DNA of 64,000 nucleotides from Arthrobacter sp. AFG20 (GCF_002892795.1 NZ_PJMC01000006.1:169910-233909); one strand, 5' to 3'. Positions 43,080-52,637 are shown, counted from the stretch's first letter. Translations and numbers: made by a program. The notes: generated by a model from the sequence alone, not told the origin.

Positions 43080-43163
43080 GCGGTCATCCTTGCACGGCGG
43101 CCGCGATTTTCCGAGAGCCGCACACCAGTTTTCGGCGGGTGGTCCTGGCCGGCAGGGCGTCGC

Positions 43164-44126
43164 TCAGTTCCCATTTTTAAAGCTGACCAGCCGCCGGGCG
43201 GAGGCCTCATCGAGGATCAGATCCGTGGCCAGCCCGGCCACCAGTGCCCCTCGGAGCCCGTTGATCTTGGACGCGCCGGACACCACGCAGATCCGCCGGC
43301 GCACCTGGCGGAGCTGGTCCAGCGAAGGTCCGGTGGAACGTTCATTCAGGGTGATGCCGTCAGAGGACCCGTCGCCGCGGAAGAAGACCGTGGCCACGTC
43401 CCCGACGACGTCAGACTTCGCCAGGGTGACCAGGTCATCCTCGTCGAGGTAGCCGCCGGCGTACACGTGGCTGGGATAATCGGCATCCACCGAACCCACG
43501 CCGAAGATCGCAATGCTCATGCGGGACTGCAGGTCCAGGATGCGCTGCACGCTCCGCTCATTCCACATCGCGGTCTTCGTGGCGGCATGGTCGAAGAAGG
43601 CCGGCACGGGAAACTGTTCAACCCGTGCCCCGTACGCGCTGCCGAAGCGCCGCATGATGTCGCTGGCGTAGGTGATGCCGGTGGTTTGCATGTTGCCCGC
43701 CCCGTTCAGCTGCACCACGACGCTGTCGTGCGTGATCTTGCGGGTCAGGTGCCGGCTCACCGCGCTGAGGGTCGAGCCCCAAGCCACGCCGATGATCGCG
43801 TTCGAGTCCACGAGCGGTCCGATGGTGCGCGCAGCCTGCATGGCCACGCGGTCCAGCGTCTCCGCCTCATTCAGGGTGTCCAGGACGGGTACCACGTGCA
43901 CATCCACCTTGTACTGCGCCCGGATCAACCGCTCCAATTCCGGCCCCGTGTCCAGGGGGCTGCGGATCTGGATCTGCACCAGACCCGACTCCCGCGCCGT
44001 TGAAAGCAGCCGGGAAACCGTGGAGCGGGAGGTCCGCAATTCCCGGGCGATGGCGTCCATGGTGAGGTCCTGCATGTAGTACAGCTGTGCGGCGCGAAGC
44101 GCGTCGGAATGTCGGGGCCGGGGCAT
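43164..44126 (-). CDS. SorC/DeoR-type sugar-binding transcriptional regulator, likely of the glp operon
   Basis: 320-aa regulator: N-terminal helix-turn-helix (about 8-50; YYMQDLTMDAIARELRTSRS) and a C-terminal SorC-type sugar-phosphate-binding domain (about 60-315) with GVAWGSTLSAVSRHL and GVGSVD. SorC proteins sense phosphorylated sugars such as dihydroxyacetone or glycerol phosphates. Start at ATG 44126 (MPRPRHSDALRAAQLYYM). It is divergent from glpD across a 139-nt region with an inverted repeat and a promoter, so control of the glycerol operon is the obvious inference. The longer open frame upstream is antisense to glpD. Confidence 0.9.
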   Translation of the reverse strand: MPRPRHSDALRAAQLYYMQDLTMDAIARELRTSRSTVSRLLSTARESGLVQIQIRSPLDTGPELERLIRAQYKVDVHVVPVLDTLNEAETLDRVAMQAARTIGPLVDSNAIIGVAWGSTLSAVSRHLTRKITHDSVVVQLNGAGNMQTTGITYASDIMRRFGSAYGARVEQFPVPAFFDHAATKTAMWNERSVQRILDLQSRMSIAIFGVGSVDADYPSHVYAGGYLDEDDLVTLAKSDVVGDVATVFFRGDGSSDGITLNERSTGPSLDQLRQVRRRICVVSGASKINGLRGALVAGLATDLILDEASARRLVSFKNGN

Positions 44127-44140
44127 GCATCTGTCCGTTC

Positions 44141-44154
44141 TGCACGTTTGTGCA
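44141..44154. promoter_or_regulatory. Palindromic operator candidate TGCAC-N4-GTGCA
   Basis: Perfect inverted repeat TGCACGTTTGTGCA, 6 nt upstream of the glpD -35 and 15 nt from the regulator's own start codon. This is well placed to control both divergent genes. SorC-family operators are palindromes of this size; the pairing with the adjacent regulator is inferred. Confidence 0.55.
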
Positions 44155-44160
44155 TAGTGC

Positions 44161-44190
44161 TTGACGTTATTTTCCATTAGTCCAAACAAT
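44161..44190 (+). promoter_or_regulatory. Promoter of glpD-glpF-glpK
   Basis: TTGACG (44161-44166), 18-nt spacer, AACAAT (44185-44190). Transcription would start near 44197, leaving about 69 nt of leader before the TTG start of glpD. Confidence 0.55.
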
Positions 44191-44265
44191 AGTGGTGAAC
44201 GGCCCCGCACCTTTCGGTGCGCCGTCTGCAACAAACCCTTTCTAACCAAACCCAAAGGAGCAGAT

Positions 44266-46035
44266 TTGGGATCCCAGGATTCATCCGGCCATACCAACAG
44301 CGCTACCGCCGGCGGCGAGCGCGAGTCCGTCTCCCGGCTGCGCCGGCGGCCCAACGCCCGGGCCCTTGTCATCGGCGGCGGCATCAACGGTGTCGGAACA
44401 TTCCGCGACCTCGCCCTGCAGGGCATCGACGTGGCACTGGTGGAGCGCGGCGATTACTGCCAGGGCGCCAGCGGCGCCTCGTCGCATATGATCCACGGCG
44501 GCATCCGTTATCTGGAAAACGGAGAATTCCGGCTGGTCCGGGAATCCGTGGTTGAGCGCAACCGGCTCCTGCGGATCGCACCCCACTACGTCAAGCCGCT
44601 GCAGACCACCATTCCGATCTTCAGCACATTCTCCGGCGTCCTGGCTGCACCACTGCGGTTCCTGACCCATAAGCAACAGGGCAAGCCCAAGGAGCGCGGC
44701 GCGTTCCTGATCAAGCTGGGGCTCAGCCTTTACGACTCCTTTTCCCGCGACGGCGGCAGCGTCCCGCGCCACCAGTTCCGCACCCGGCACAAGGCGCTGG
44801 CCGAACTCCCAATGCTGCACCCTGGCGTCAAATACACGGCCACATACTTCGACGCGTCCGTGCACAACCCGGAGCGGCTCACCCTGGACGTCCTGCAGGA
44901 CGGCGAGAAGGCGGGCGGCCGGGCCAGCAACTACCTCTCCCTGATGTCCGTCAGCCCCAACGCAGATGGTTCCAGCACCGCGGTTCTCCGGGACCAACTG
45001 ACCGGCGAGGAATTCGGCTTCACTGCGGACGTCATCGTTAACACCACCGGTGCGTGGGTGGACTTCACCAACCAGGCCATGGGTTCGCCCACCACCTTCA
45101 TGGGCGGGACGAAGGGCTCCCACATCGTGCTTGACCACCCCGGCCTGCTCGCTGCCTGCGACGGACGCGAGATCTTCTTCGAACACACAGACGGCCGGAT
45201 AGTCCTGATCTATCCCATGGGTGACCGCGTGCTGGTAGGAACCACCGACGTCGACGCTGACATGTCGGAAGACGCCGTCTGCTCAGAGGATGAAATTGAC
45301 TACTTTTTCGACCTCATCGGCCACGTATTTCCTGACATTGCCGTAGACCGCGGTCAGATCGTCTACACGTTCTCGGGCGTGCGTCCGCTGCCGCGGCACG
45401 ACGCCACCCAGCCGGGCTTCGTGTCCCGGGATTACCGCATCGAACGCCGCGGCCCGGAAGCAGGCTCCCAGGAGGGCGGCGCCGTCGTGCTCAGCCTGGT
45501 GGGCGGCAAGTGGACCACCTTCCGCGCTCTGGCCGAACACCTCGCCGACGACGTCCTCGCTGAACTGCGAACGGAACGGAGAATTTCGACGGCGAAGCTC
45601 GCCATCGGCGGCGGCTCGGGGTTCCCGGACAGCGAAGCCGGGATCCAGAATTGGATCAAGGCGCACATGAGCCCCACGCGCGACGCCGACCGGACAGCCG
45701 GTCTCCTCACCAGGTACGGCACCCGCGCGGGGGAAGTCATCAGCTATCTCGACGCCGGCCACGACCGCTTGCTGCGCTCTACCCGGGAGCTGAGCGTCAG
45801 GGAACTGCAGTTCATGGCCGCCCAGGAACAGGTCGGGCACCTCGTGGACGTCCTGATCCGCCGCACCTCCCTCGCCTTCCGCGGCCTGGTTACCGGTGAG
45901 TTGCTGAACGAAGTTGCCGAGGCCCTGGCCGAACCGCTCGGCTGGGATGCGGCAGGGGTTGCCGCGGAGATCAACCATGCGCAGGAGGTGCTGAAGCGGT
46001 ACCACGGCGTCGAGGTTCACAGCCTCGTCGCATAG
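44266..46035 (+). CDS. glpD: Aerobic glycerol-3-phosphate dehydrogenase
   Basis: 589-aa membrane-associated flavoprotein oxidising glycerol 3-phosphate to dihydroxyacetone phosphate and reducing quinone. The N-terminal FAD fold LVIGGGINGVGTFRDLAL is near residues 33-50; GGIRYLENGEF, GTTDVDAD, and GGKWTTFR (FAD/substrate-binding) follow. The C-terminal helical DAO_C domain is at about 430-580. The start is taken as TTG 44266 because AAAGGAG ends 5 nt before it; the frame stays open 35 codons upstream, where it would overlap the promoter. First gene of the glycerol operon. Confidence 0.94.
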   Translation: MGSQDSSGHTNSATAGGERESVSRLRRRPNARALVIGGGINGVGTFRDLALQGIDVALVERGDYCQGASGASSHMIHGGIRYLENGEFRLVRESVVERNRLLRIAPHYVKPLQTTIPIFSTFSGVLAAPLRFLTHKQQGKPKERGAFLIKLGLSLYDSFSRDGGSVPRHQFRTRHKALAELPMLHPGVKYTATYFDASVHNPERLTLDVLQDGEKAGGRASNYLSLMSVSPNADGSSTAVLRDQLTGEEFGFTADVIVNTTGAWVDFTNQAMGSPTTFMGGTKGSHIVLDHPGLLAACDGREIFFEHTDGRIVLIYPMGDRVLVGTTDVDADMSEDAVCSEDEIDYFFDLIGHVFPDIAVDRGQIVYTFSGVRPLPRHDATQPGFVSRDYRIERRGPEAGSQEGGAVVLSLVGGKWTTFRALAEHLADDVLAELRTERRISTAKLAIGGGSGFPDSEAGIQNWIKAHMSPTRDADRTAGLLTRYGTRAGEVISYLDAGHDRLLRSTRELSVRELQFMAAQEQVGHLVDVLIRRTSLAFRGLVTGELLNEVAEALAEPLGWDAAGVAAEINHAQEVLKRYHGVEVHSLVA

Positions 46036-46042
46036 CGGGAAA

Positions 46043-46068
46043 CAGTCCTTCAAACACGCGAAGGACTG
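46043..46068 (+). repeat. Perfect hairpin between glpD and glpF
   Basis: CAGTCCTTC (46043-46051) and GAAGGACTG (46060-46068) form a 9-bp stem with an 8-nt loop. It starts 7 nt after the glpD stop and lacks a following T-run. It may set relative expression by processing or partial termination. Confidence 0.7.
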
Positions 46069-46093
46069 ACAACAGAAAATAGAGGAGTCAAAG

Positions 46094-46840
46094 ATGTCTC
46101 TTGGATTGGTTTTTCTTTCCGAAGTTTGCGGAACCGGCATGCTCACGCTGCTGGGTTGCGGGGTGGTGGCCAACGTTGCGCTCAAAGGCACGAAGGGCAA
46201 CAACGGGGGTTTCCTGATGGTCACCTGGGGTTGGGGCATCGCCGTCTTCGCCGGCGTCTACGTCGCCGCCGGATCCGGTGCCCACCTCAACCCCGCCGTT
46301 ACCCTTGGCTTCCTGGCAAAGGGCAATGCGGAGTACGCCCCCGGTGTTGCCGTTGACTTCGCCTCCACCCTGACCTACTTGGGCGGTGAACTGACAGGCG
46401 CCTTTCTCGGCGCCGTGCTGACCTGGCTCGCGCACAAGCAGCACTTCGACGCCGAACCGGAGCCCGCCAACAAACTCGGCGTCTTCTCCACCGGTCCGGC
46501 GATCCGCTCCACCCCCTGGAACCTGATCACGGAAATCATCGGCACGTTTGTGCTTGTCTTCGTGATCCTCGCCTTCGGCGGAACGCCGTCGGGACTTGGC
46601 CCGCTGGCCGTGGCGCTGCTCGTCGTCGGCATCGGCGTGTCACTGGGCGGTCCCACCGGCTACGCCATCAATCCCGCCCGTGACCTCGGACCCCGCATCG
46701 CGCACGCCGTCCTGCCCATCAAGGGCAAGGGATCCAGCGACTGGAGCTACTCATGGATCCCGGTGGTAGGCCCGCTGGTCGGCGGCATCCTGGCCGGCCT
46801 GGTGGGGCATCTACCCATCGTGTTCACGGCGGCCACCTGA
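46094..46840 (+). CDS. glpF: Glycerol facilitator (MIP/aquaporin family)
   Basis: 248-aa six-helix channel for glycerol uptake. Two half-helix motifs: HLNPAVT (first NPA) and INPARDLGPR (second NPA); the Asp after NPAR is typical of aquaglyceroporins rather than water-only channels. The loop between helices 3 and 4 holds a charged stretch HKQHFDAEPEPANK. ATG 46094 with GAGGAGTCAAAG upstream. It would admit glycerol for trapping by GlpK encoded 106 nt downstream. Confidence 0.96.
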   Translation: MSLGLVFLSEVCGTGMLTLLGCGVVANVALKGTKGNNGGFLMVTWGWGIAVFAGVYVAAGSGAHLNPAVTLGFLAKGNAEYAPGVAVDFASTLTYLGGELTGAFLGAVLTWLAHKQHFDAEPEPANKLGVFSTGPAIRSTPWNLITEIIGTFVLVFVILAFGGTPSGLGPLAVALLVVGIGVSLGGPTGYAINPARDLGPRIAHAVLPIKGKGSSDWSYSWIPVVGPLVGGILAGLVGHLPIVFTAAT

Positions 46841-46946
46841 ACCGCGGAAATTTCTTTCTAAGGCGCTGTGCCACGGCACCCATTTTCCGAAACCATATCC
46901 ATAACCACATCTGTTCGATTCAAAGCACAACGACAAGGACGTCATC

Positions 46947-48461
46947 ATGAGCCAATACGTAATCGCCGTCGACCAGGGCACCACCAGCACCCGCGCCATC
47001 ATTTTCGACCACAGCGGCAGCATTGTGTCCTCCGGCCAGATGGAACATGAGCAGATCTTCCCGCAGGCCGGCTGGGTGGAGCACGATCCCGCGGAAATCT
47101 GGGACAACACCCGCGAGGTCATCGGTTCCGCACTGTCCAAGGCGAACCTGACCCGGCACGACATTGCCGCCGTCGGCATCACCAACCAGCGCGAAACGGC
47201 GGTGGTCTGGGACAAGACCACCGGCAAGCCGATCTACAACGCGATCGTGTGGCAGGACACCCGGACCCAGCCCATCGTCGACGAACTGGCGAAGGACGGG
47301 GGAGCGGACCGGTTCAAGCAGAAGGTCGGGCTGCCGCTGGCCACCTACTTCTCCGGGACCAAGATCAAGTGGATCCTGGACAACGTCGACGGCGCCCGTG
47401 ATAAGGCCGAGGCGGGGGACCTCGTCTTCGGCAACACCGACTGCTGGGTGCTGTGGAACCTCACCGGAGGCGTGGACGGCGGAGTCCACGTCACCGACGT
47501 CACCAACGCCTCGAGGACCATGTTCATGGATCTCGACACGCTGCAGTGGGACGAGGAGATCCTTGGCATCTTCGGTGTTCCGGCGTCCATGATGCCCGCC
47601 ATTAAGTCCTCCTCCGAGGTCTACGGTACTGTCCACACCTCGCAGCTGCTGCGGGAGGTCCCCGTGGCCGGCATCCTCGGCGACCAGCAGGCGGCCACCT
47701 TCGGCCAGGCGGCGTTCGAGACCGGCGAGGCCAAGAACACGTACGGCACCGGGTGCTTCCTCATCTTCAACACGGGCGAGGAGATTGTGCACTCCAAGAA
47801 CGGGCTGCTCACCACTGTCGGCTACAAGCTGGGCGACGCGGCCCCGCACTATGCGCTGGAAGGGTCGATCGCCGTCACGGGTTCGCTCATCCAGTGGCTG
47901 CGCGACAACCTGAACATGATCAGCAGCGCCCCCGAGGTAGAGTCCCTCGCGGCTTCGGTGAAGGACAACGGCGGCGTGTACATCGTGCCGGCATTTTCCG
48001 GACTCTTCGCGCCCTACTGGCGCTCGGATGCGCGCGGCGCCATCGTGGGCCTGACCCGGTTCGTCAACAAGAGCCACATTGCCAGGGCCGCGCTTGAGGC
48101 CACCGCCTTCCAGACCCGCGAGGTTTTGGATGCGGTTAACGCCGACTCGGGCGTCCCGCTCACGGAACTGAAGGTCGACGGCGGCATGGTCGCCAACGAT
48201 GCCCTCATGCAGTTCCAGGCGGACATCCTCGGCGTCCCGGTTATCCGCCCGAAGGTCGTGGAAACCACCGCGCTGGGCGCAGCGTACGCGGCGGGCCTCG
48301 CCGTCGGTTTCTGGAAGGACCTTGGCGAGTTGTCCGCCAACTGGTCCGAGGACAAGCGCTGGGAGCCGAACCTGGATCCCGGGGAGCGGGAACGGCAGCT
48401 GCGGCTCTGGAAGAAGGCGGTCACCAAGTCCATGGACTGGGTCGACGAGGACGTGAGGTGA
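46947..48461 (+). CDS. glpK: Glycerol kinase
   Basis: 504-aa FGGY-family kinase making glycerol 3-phosphate. N-terminal phosphate loop [10 protein letters not shown] (about 6-15), glycerol-binding TNQRET (about 79-84), WQDTRT, and the C-terminal FGGY signature region with [18 protein letters not shown] and [11 protein letters not shown] near 410. ATG 46947 with AAGGACGTC upstream. With glpF and glpD it completes glycerol entry into glycolysis. The 106-nt gap before it contains only a 5-bp hairpin (GTGCC-AC-GGCAC) that I could see. Confidence 0.97.
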   Translation: MSQYVIAVDQGTTSTRAIIFDHSGSIVSSGQMEHEQIFPQAGWVEHDPAEIWDNTREVIGSALSKANLTRHDIAAVGITNQRETAVVWDKTTGKPIYNAIVWQDTRTQPIVDELAKDGGADRFKQKVGLPLATYFSGTKIKWILDNVDGARDKAEAGDLVFGNTDCWVLWNLTGGVDGGVHVTDVTNASRTMFMDLDTLQWDEEILGIFGVPASMMPAIKSSSEVYGTVHTSQLLREVPVAGILGDQQAATFGQAAFETGEAKNTYGTGCFLIFNTGEEIVHSKNGLLTTVGYKLGDAAPHYALEGSIAVTGSLIQWLRDNLNMISSAPEVESLAASVKDNGGVYIVPAFSGLFAPYWRSDARGAIVGLTRFVNKSHIARAALEATAFQTREVLDAVNADSGVPLTELKVDGGMVANDALMQFQADILGVPVIRPKVVETTALGAAYAAGLAVGFWKDLGELSANWSEDKRWEPNLDPGERERQLRLWKKAVTKSMDWVDEDVR

Positions 48462-48543
48462 CGGCTGTGCCATGCGATCCGTGCTTGGAGTCCCGGGAAC
48501 TCCCTGCCGGCACCTGAACTCCCGGACAGTTCGGACAAGCAGG

Positions 48544-48582
48544 ACGGCCCGGACGCCGTGAACGCCACGCGTTCCGGGCCGT
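48544..48582 (+). terminator. Hairpin between convergent glpK and secreted-protein genes
   Basis: ACGGCCCGGA (48544-48553) pairs perfectly with TCCGGGCCGT (48573-48582). An inner AACGC/GCGTT stem can also form. There is no T-run, so it is a factor-independent terminator of weak type or a processing end. Confidence 0.6.
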
Positions 48583-48599
48583 TGCCTGCTCAGGCGACC

Positions 48600-49517
48600 T
48601 TAGTCGCCGTCGGCGTCACCCGGCACGGCGACTTCGGCGCGCGGAGTCTTGGCATAGACGGACTTGCTGACCGAGTACGCATGTTTGTCGATCATTAGGG
48701 CCTGCCGGTTGATCGCCCTCAGCTGGTCTGTGCTGAGTTTCTTGATCCTGACGAGGTCCATGGTCTCCTGCTCAGGCCCGCCCACAGCCGTCACTTTCAC
48801 CAGCCCCGTGCCCGGTGAATAGAACTTCCGCTGATGGCCCGCGCTGGCCGGTTCCAGGGGATTGTATTCGTCAACAACCAGCACGTTCTTGTAATTGCCG
48901 GTGGGCACCCGCACCTGCTGGTCCCTTTTGATGACGTCTCCGCAATCCAGGAAATCGACTTTCGGGGCGTACGCCTGGATGTAGTGGGGACCGCTGATCC
49001 GGGGCTTGGCCTTCATGGCTATGCCCGCCTTCGCCTTGTCCAGCCCGCTGATGAAAGTGCTGGGGGCGCCCGTGAACTTTCCGTTCTCAAACTCTTCCGG
49101 GTACTCCCCAAACAGCCATACGTCGCCCTTAGCGGTTTGGGCGAAGAACGCAAGCTCGGACTCGACCAGTTCGCCGTCGTTGTAGTCTCTGTCCCACATC
49201 ACCACAGTTTTCACGCCGTCCACTACCTTGGTCAGTCCCGTTATGGTGTGGACCACCGTCCGTTTGGTGGTTTCGGTGGCTGTCTTGGCAGTACCGGTGG
49301 TCGTATATTGCATGCCCGGCTTCAGCGGGAACCACATGTTGGTGACCTTCGGCTTCTTTGGGAAGTCCGCCCTGTGGAACTCGGTGGCGGAGCCGGGCCC
49401 GCACAGGTCCCGGGGCACCCTGGACGCCGCAGCTGCCCCGGACGTCGACGTGAACGTGGCCAGAAACAGCATGAGCACAGAACCCAGCGCCGTCAGGTGT
49501 TTTTTGTGTGTGAGCAT
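48600..49517 (-). CDS. Secreted protein of unknown function
   Basis: 305-aa exported protein. The signal peptide is clear: basic MLTHKKH, hydrophobic core (about 9-22), and an Ala-rich cleavage region (GAAAASR near 28-34). The mature part is beta-rich with repeated Thr/Lys strands (TGTAKTATETTKRTVVH) and a conserved-looking core KPKVTNMWFPLKPGMQY. Two cysteines (in DLCGPG and FLDCGDV) could form a disulfide. No enzyme motif or lipobox is recognised. ATG 49517 with GAAAGGCAACAAG upstream. Convergent with glpK. Not a known part of the glycerol pathway. Confidence 0.82.
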   Translation of the reverse strand: MLTHKKHLTALGSVLMLFLATFTSTSGAAAASRVPRDLCGPGSATEFHRADFPKKPKVTNMWFPLKPGMQYTTTGTAKTATETTKRTVVHTITGLTKVVDGVKTVVMWDRDYNDGELVESELAFFAQTAKGDVWLFGEYPEEFENGKFTGAPSTFISGLDKAKAGIAMKAKPRISGPHYIQAYAPKVDFLDCGDVIKRDQQVRVPTGNYKNVLVVDEYNPLEPASAGHQRKFYSPGTGLVKVTAVGGPEQETMDLVRIKKLSTDQLRAINRQALMIDKHAYSVSKSVYAKTPRAEVAVPGDADGD

Positions 49518-49882
49518 CTTGTTGCCTTTCTCTGACGTGTGTTCGGCTGATGCCGCACTCAGAGCAGCGCGTGGCCAGGCGAGGCAGGCTGGATGCGCTG
49601 CACACGCTGTTGATGCGGGACCTGGCGTTGGGCCTGACATGCCGGGGGACATTCCGTCCTGGGCAGGTAACCGGTCCACTGCAGGCTCCTCAAGCCGAGA
49701 CCGTCGCCCTGCCCCCAAGCGCCTGGGCACGATCCCATGCGCTTGGTGTAAATGGTGTACCTGCTTCTACGGTTTGGCAATGGTGATTTCCTGCAAAGCC
49801 GCCGCGCCTTCTGCCTGCGCTCTCCGCCCCTTTCCCGGTGGACCGGGGCGGTGCCTGTTTCAGCATGGACCGGCAGAGACGC
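49518..49882. other. Gene-free intergenic stretch upstream of leuS
   Basis: About 365 nt with no convincing gene: the open frames here are short, on both strands, and lack ribosome sites. It should contain the promoter of the leftward secreted-protein gene, which I could not place. No tRNA-like fold or repeat was recognised. Confidence 0.5.
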
Positions 49883-49888
49883 TAAAGT
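49883..49888 (+). promoter_or_regulatory. -10 element of the leuS attenuator transcript
   Basis: TAAAGT, 6 nt before the ATG of the leader peptide, so transcription is expected to start on or next to that ATG. No clear -35 at 17-19 nt. Confidence 0.55.
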
Positions 49889-49894
49889 AGTTTT

Positions 49895-49921
49895 ATGCGT
49901 GCGATCCTTCTGCTTAGCTAG
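49895..49921 (+). CDS. leuS leader peptide MRAILLLS (predicted attenuator peptide)
   Basis: Eight-codon frame ATG CGT GCG ATC CTT CTG CTT AGC then TAG. Three consecutive Leu codons, two of them CTT, which is rare in this GC-rich genome. The ATG coincides with the expected transcription start, so it would be translated from a leaderless mRNA. An intrinsic terminator lies 40 nt downstream and leuS 128 nt downstream. This is the classical layout of ribosome-mediated attenuation, with stalling at Leu codons when charged tRNA-Leu is short. Prediction from sequence only. Confidence 0.7.
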   Translation: MRAILLLS

Positions 49922-49960
49922 CCGCTTGGTATCCCTAACAAATACGGATTATCGAGCGGC
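49921..49960 (+). promoter_or_regulatory. Anti-antiterminator stem of the leuS leader
   Basis: GCCGCTTG (49921-49928), starting on the leader-peptide stop codon, can pair with CGAGCGGC (49953-49960) in 8 bp including one G.T. The 3' arm can instead pair (49954-49959 with 49963-49968, one mismatch) with the 5' arm of the terminator. A ribosome held on the Leu codons would cover the 5' arm and so favour readthrough. The alternative pairing is weak and is inference. Confidence 0.45.
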
Positions 49961-49961
49961 C

Positions 49962-49985
49962 GCCCCTCCATGTCGAGGGGCTTTT
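49962..49985 (+). terminator. Intrinsic terminator (attenuator) upstream of leuS
   Basis: GCCCCTC (49962-49968), loop CATGTC, GAGGGGC (49975-49981), followed by TTTTGTGTG. It has no gene of its own to terminate on this strand apart from the 8-codon leader peptide, which is why it is read as an attenuator. Confidence 0.75.
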
Positions 49986-50049
49986 GTGTGTCCGGGGAGA
50001 CCTTCCCGGCGGGCGGCGGGGATCAGACCGTTGTGACAGGACAGAGGTC

Positions 50050-52599
50050 ATGACAGAACAGAAGAGGGCAGCAGTGAGCGTTCAGCCGGAGACCGAAACC
50101 GGAACAGCAGCAGGTGGAGCGGAGACACCCGAAGAGGGCGCGTACAGCTTCGCGGCGATGGAGGCCCGGTGGCCCCAGGTGTGGGAAGAACTGAAGGTTT
50201 TCACCCCCGCCGACGACGGTTCCCGGGAGCGCCGTTACGTCCTGGACATGTTCCCCTACCCGTCCGGTGACCTTCACATGGGCCACGCAGAAGCCTTCGC
50301 CATGGGCGACGTGGTGGCGCGGTACCTGCGCCAGCAGGGATACGACGTGCTGCACCCGATCGGCTGGGACTCGTTCGGGCTGCCCGCGGAAAACGCGGCG
50401 ATCAAGCGCAACGCCCACCCGAGCGAGTGGACCTACGCCAACATCGACACCCAGGCCGCGTCCTTCAAACGCTACGCCATCTCCGCTGACTGGTCCCGCA
50501 GGCTCCACACTTCCGATCCCGAGTACTACCGCTGGACGCAGTGGCTGTTCAAGCGCTTCTACGAACGCGGCCTGGCCTACCGGAAGGACCACCCGGTCAA
50601 CTGGTGCCCCAAGGACCAGACCGTGCTGGCCAACGAACAGGTTGTTAACGGCGCCTGCGAACGCTGCGGCACCGCCGTGACCAAGAAGTCGCTGAACCAG
50701 TGGTACTTCAAGATCACCGAGTACGCCGACCGGCTGCTGGATGACATGGAGCAGCTCCGCGGCCACTGGCCCGAGCGCGTGCTGGCAATGCAGAAGAACT
50801 GGATCGGCCGCTCCGAGGGCGCCCACGTCAACTTCGTCATCGAGGCCGACGGCAGCAAGCCCGCCAAGGACGTCACCGTCTTCACCACGCGCCCGGACAC
50901 GCTGTACGGCGCCACGTTCTTCGTCGTCGCCGCCGACGCCCCGCTGGCCCTGGACCTGGTCACCGAGGAGCACGCCGCCGCCCTGGACGAATACCTTGAC
51001 AAGGTCAAGGCGCTGTCGGAGATCGAACGCCAGTCCACCGAGCGCGAAAAGACCGGCGTCTTCACCGGCAGGTACGCGGTCAACCCGCTCAACGGCGAGA
51101 AGCTGCCCGTCTGGGCTGCCGACTACGTGCTGGCCGACTACGGCACGGGCGCCATCATGGCCGTGCCCGCACACGACCAGCGCGACCTCGACTTCGCCAA
51201 GGAATTCGGCCTCCCTGTGCGCGCGGTCCTGGACACCGGCGAAGAGGACCCTGCTGTGTCCGGCACGGCGACGGCGGGCGAAGGCACCCTGATCAACTCG
51301 GGCTCACTGAACGGCCTGCCCAAGAGCGAGGCCATCCCGGCAGCCATTCGGATCCTCGAAGGGCAGGGCACGGGCGAAAAGTTCGTCAACTTCCGCCTGC
51401 GCGACTGGCTGCTGAGCCGGCAGCGCTTCTGGGGCACACCCATCCCGATCATCCACTGCCCCGCCTGCGGCGAGGTGCCGGTTCCGGACGAGCAGCTGCC
51501 CGTCGAACTGCCGGCCGACCTGCGCGGCGAGGACCTGGCACCGAAGGGCACCTCTCCCTTGGCCGCGGCCGAAGCCTGGGTCAACGTCGAGTGCCCCACC
51601 TGCCACGGACCGGCGCGCCGGGACACGGACACCATGGACACCTTCGTGGATTCGTCCTGGTACTTTCTGCGCTTCGTTTCACCCCACTACACCGAAGGCC
51701 CGTTCGATCCCGAAAAGATCAACGACTGGATGCCGGTGGGACAGTACGTGGGCGGCGTGGAGCATGCCATCCTGCACCTGCTGTACGCCCGGTTCTTCAC
51801 CAAGGTCATCAATGACCTGGGCCTGATCGAGGCGAACGAACCGTTCAGCGCCCTGCTCAACCAGGGCCAGGTGCTGAACGGCGGCAAGGCCATGAGCAAG
51901 TCGCTGGGCAACGGCGTTGACCTGGGTGAACAGCTGGACAAGTTCGGCGTCGACGCCGTCCGGCTCACGATGATCTTCGCGTCCCCGCCCGAGGACGACG
52001 TCGACTGGGCGGACGTTTCGCCGTCGGGCTCCGCGAAGTTCCTGGCCCGCGCCTGGCGGCTCGGGCAGGACGTTTCGAGCGCCCCCGGGGTTGACTTCAG
52101 CACCGGTGACCGCGCGCTGCGATCGGTCACTCACAGGACCATCGCGGACGCCGCAGAGCTGCTGGACAACAACAAGTTCAACGTCGTCGTGGCCAAGCTG
52201 ATGGAGCTGGTCAACGCCACCCGCAAGACCATTGACTCCGGTGCCGGCGGCGCCGATCCGGCCGTGCGCGAAGCCGCCGAGGCGGTGGCCGTCATCCTCA
52301 GCCTCTTTGCGCCCTACACGGCGGAAGACCTGTGGAACGTCCTGGGCCACCCGGCGTCGGTGGCCAACGCCGGTTGGCCTACGCACGACGAGGCCCTTCT
52401 GGTGCAGGAGACCATCACCGCGGTGGTCCAGGTCCAGGGCAAGGTCAGGGACCGGCTCGAGGTGTCACCGGCCATCTCCGAGGACGACCTGCGTGAGCTT
52501 GCGCTGGCCTCCGAGAACGTCCAGCGTGCCCTCGACGGCCGGGGCATCCGGACGGTGATCGTGCGGGCACCTAAACTGGTGAACATCGTCCCGGCCTAG
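50050..52599 (+). CDS. leuS: Leucine--tRNA ligase
   Basis: 849-aa class Ia synthetase charging tRNA-Leu. Catalytic Rossmann domain with [15 protein letters not shown] (HIGH-type HMGH, about 78-81), a CP1 editing domain (about 245-440; [12 protein letters not shown], and [16 protein letters not shown]), and AMSKSLGNG (KMSKS-type, about 617-621) followed by the anticodon-binding helical domain. A Cys-pair region (CPACGE, CPTCHG) interrupts the catalytic half. ATG 50050 with AGAGGTC upstream; the frame runs 22 codons further but through the post-terminator leader. Its own substrate, Leu-tRNA, is what the upstream leader peptide would sense. Confidence 0.97.
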   Translation: MTEQKRAAVSVQPETETGTAAGGAETPEEGAYSFAAMEARWPQVWEELKVFTPADDGSRERRYVLDMFPYPSGDLHMGHAEAFAMGDVVARYLRQQGYDVLHPIGWDSFGLPAENAAIKRNAHPSEWTYANIDTQAASFKRYAISADWSRRLHTSDPEYYRWTQWLFKRFYERGLAYRKDHPVNWCPKDQTVLANEQVVNGACERCGTAVTKKSLNQWYFKITEYADRLLDDMEQLRGHWPERVLAMQKNWIGRSEGAHVNFVIEADGSKPAKDVTVFTTRPDTLYGATFFVVAADAPLALDLVTEEHAAALDEYLDKVKALSEIERQSTEREKTGVFTGRYAVNPLNGEKLPVWAADYVLADYGTGAIMAVPAHDQRDLDFAKEFGLPVRAVLDTGEEDPAVSGTATAGEGTLINSGSLNGLPKSEAIPAAIRILEGQGTGEKFVNFRLRDWLLSRQRFWGTPIPIIHCPACGEVPVPDEQLPVELPADLRGEDLAPKGTSPLAAAEAWVNVECPTCHGPARRDTDTMDTFVDSSWYFLRFVSPHYTEGPFDPEKINDWMPVGQYVGGVEHAILHLLYARFFTKVINDLGLIEANEPFSALLNQGQVLNGGKAMSKSLGNGVDLGEQLDKFGVDAVRLTMIFASPPEDDVDWADVSPSGSAKFLARAWRLGQDVSSAPGVDFSTGDRALRSVTHRTIADAAELLDNNKFNVVVAKLMELVNATRKTIDSGAGGADPAVREAAEAVAVILSLFAPYTAEDLWNVLGHPASVANAGWPTHDEALLVQETITAVVQVQGKVRDRLEVSPAISEDDLRELALASENVQRALDGRGIRTVIVRAPKLVNIVPA

Positions 52600-52637
52600 C
52601 AGCGATATTTTTGTAGCCCGGGAGCGACTGACCGGGC

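Noticed and set aside
46920..48473. Leftward 517-codon frame over glpK
   Set aside because: Antisense shadow of glycerol kinase.
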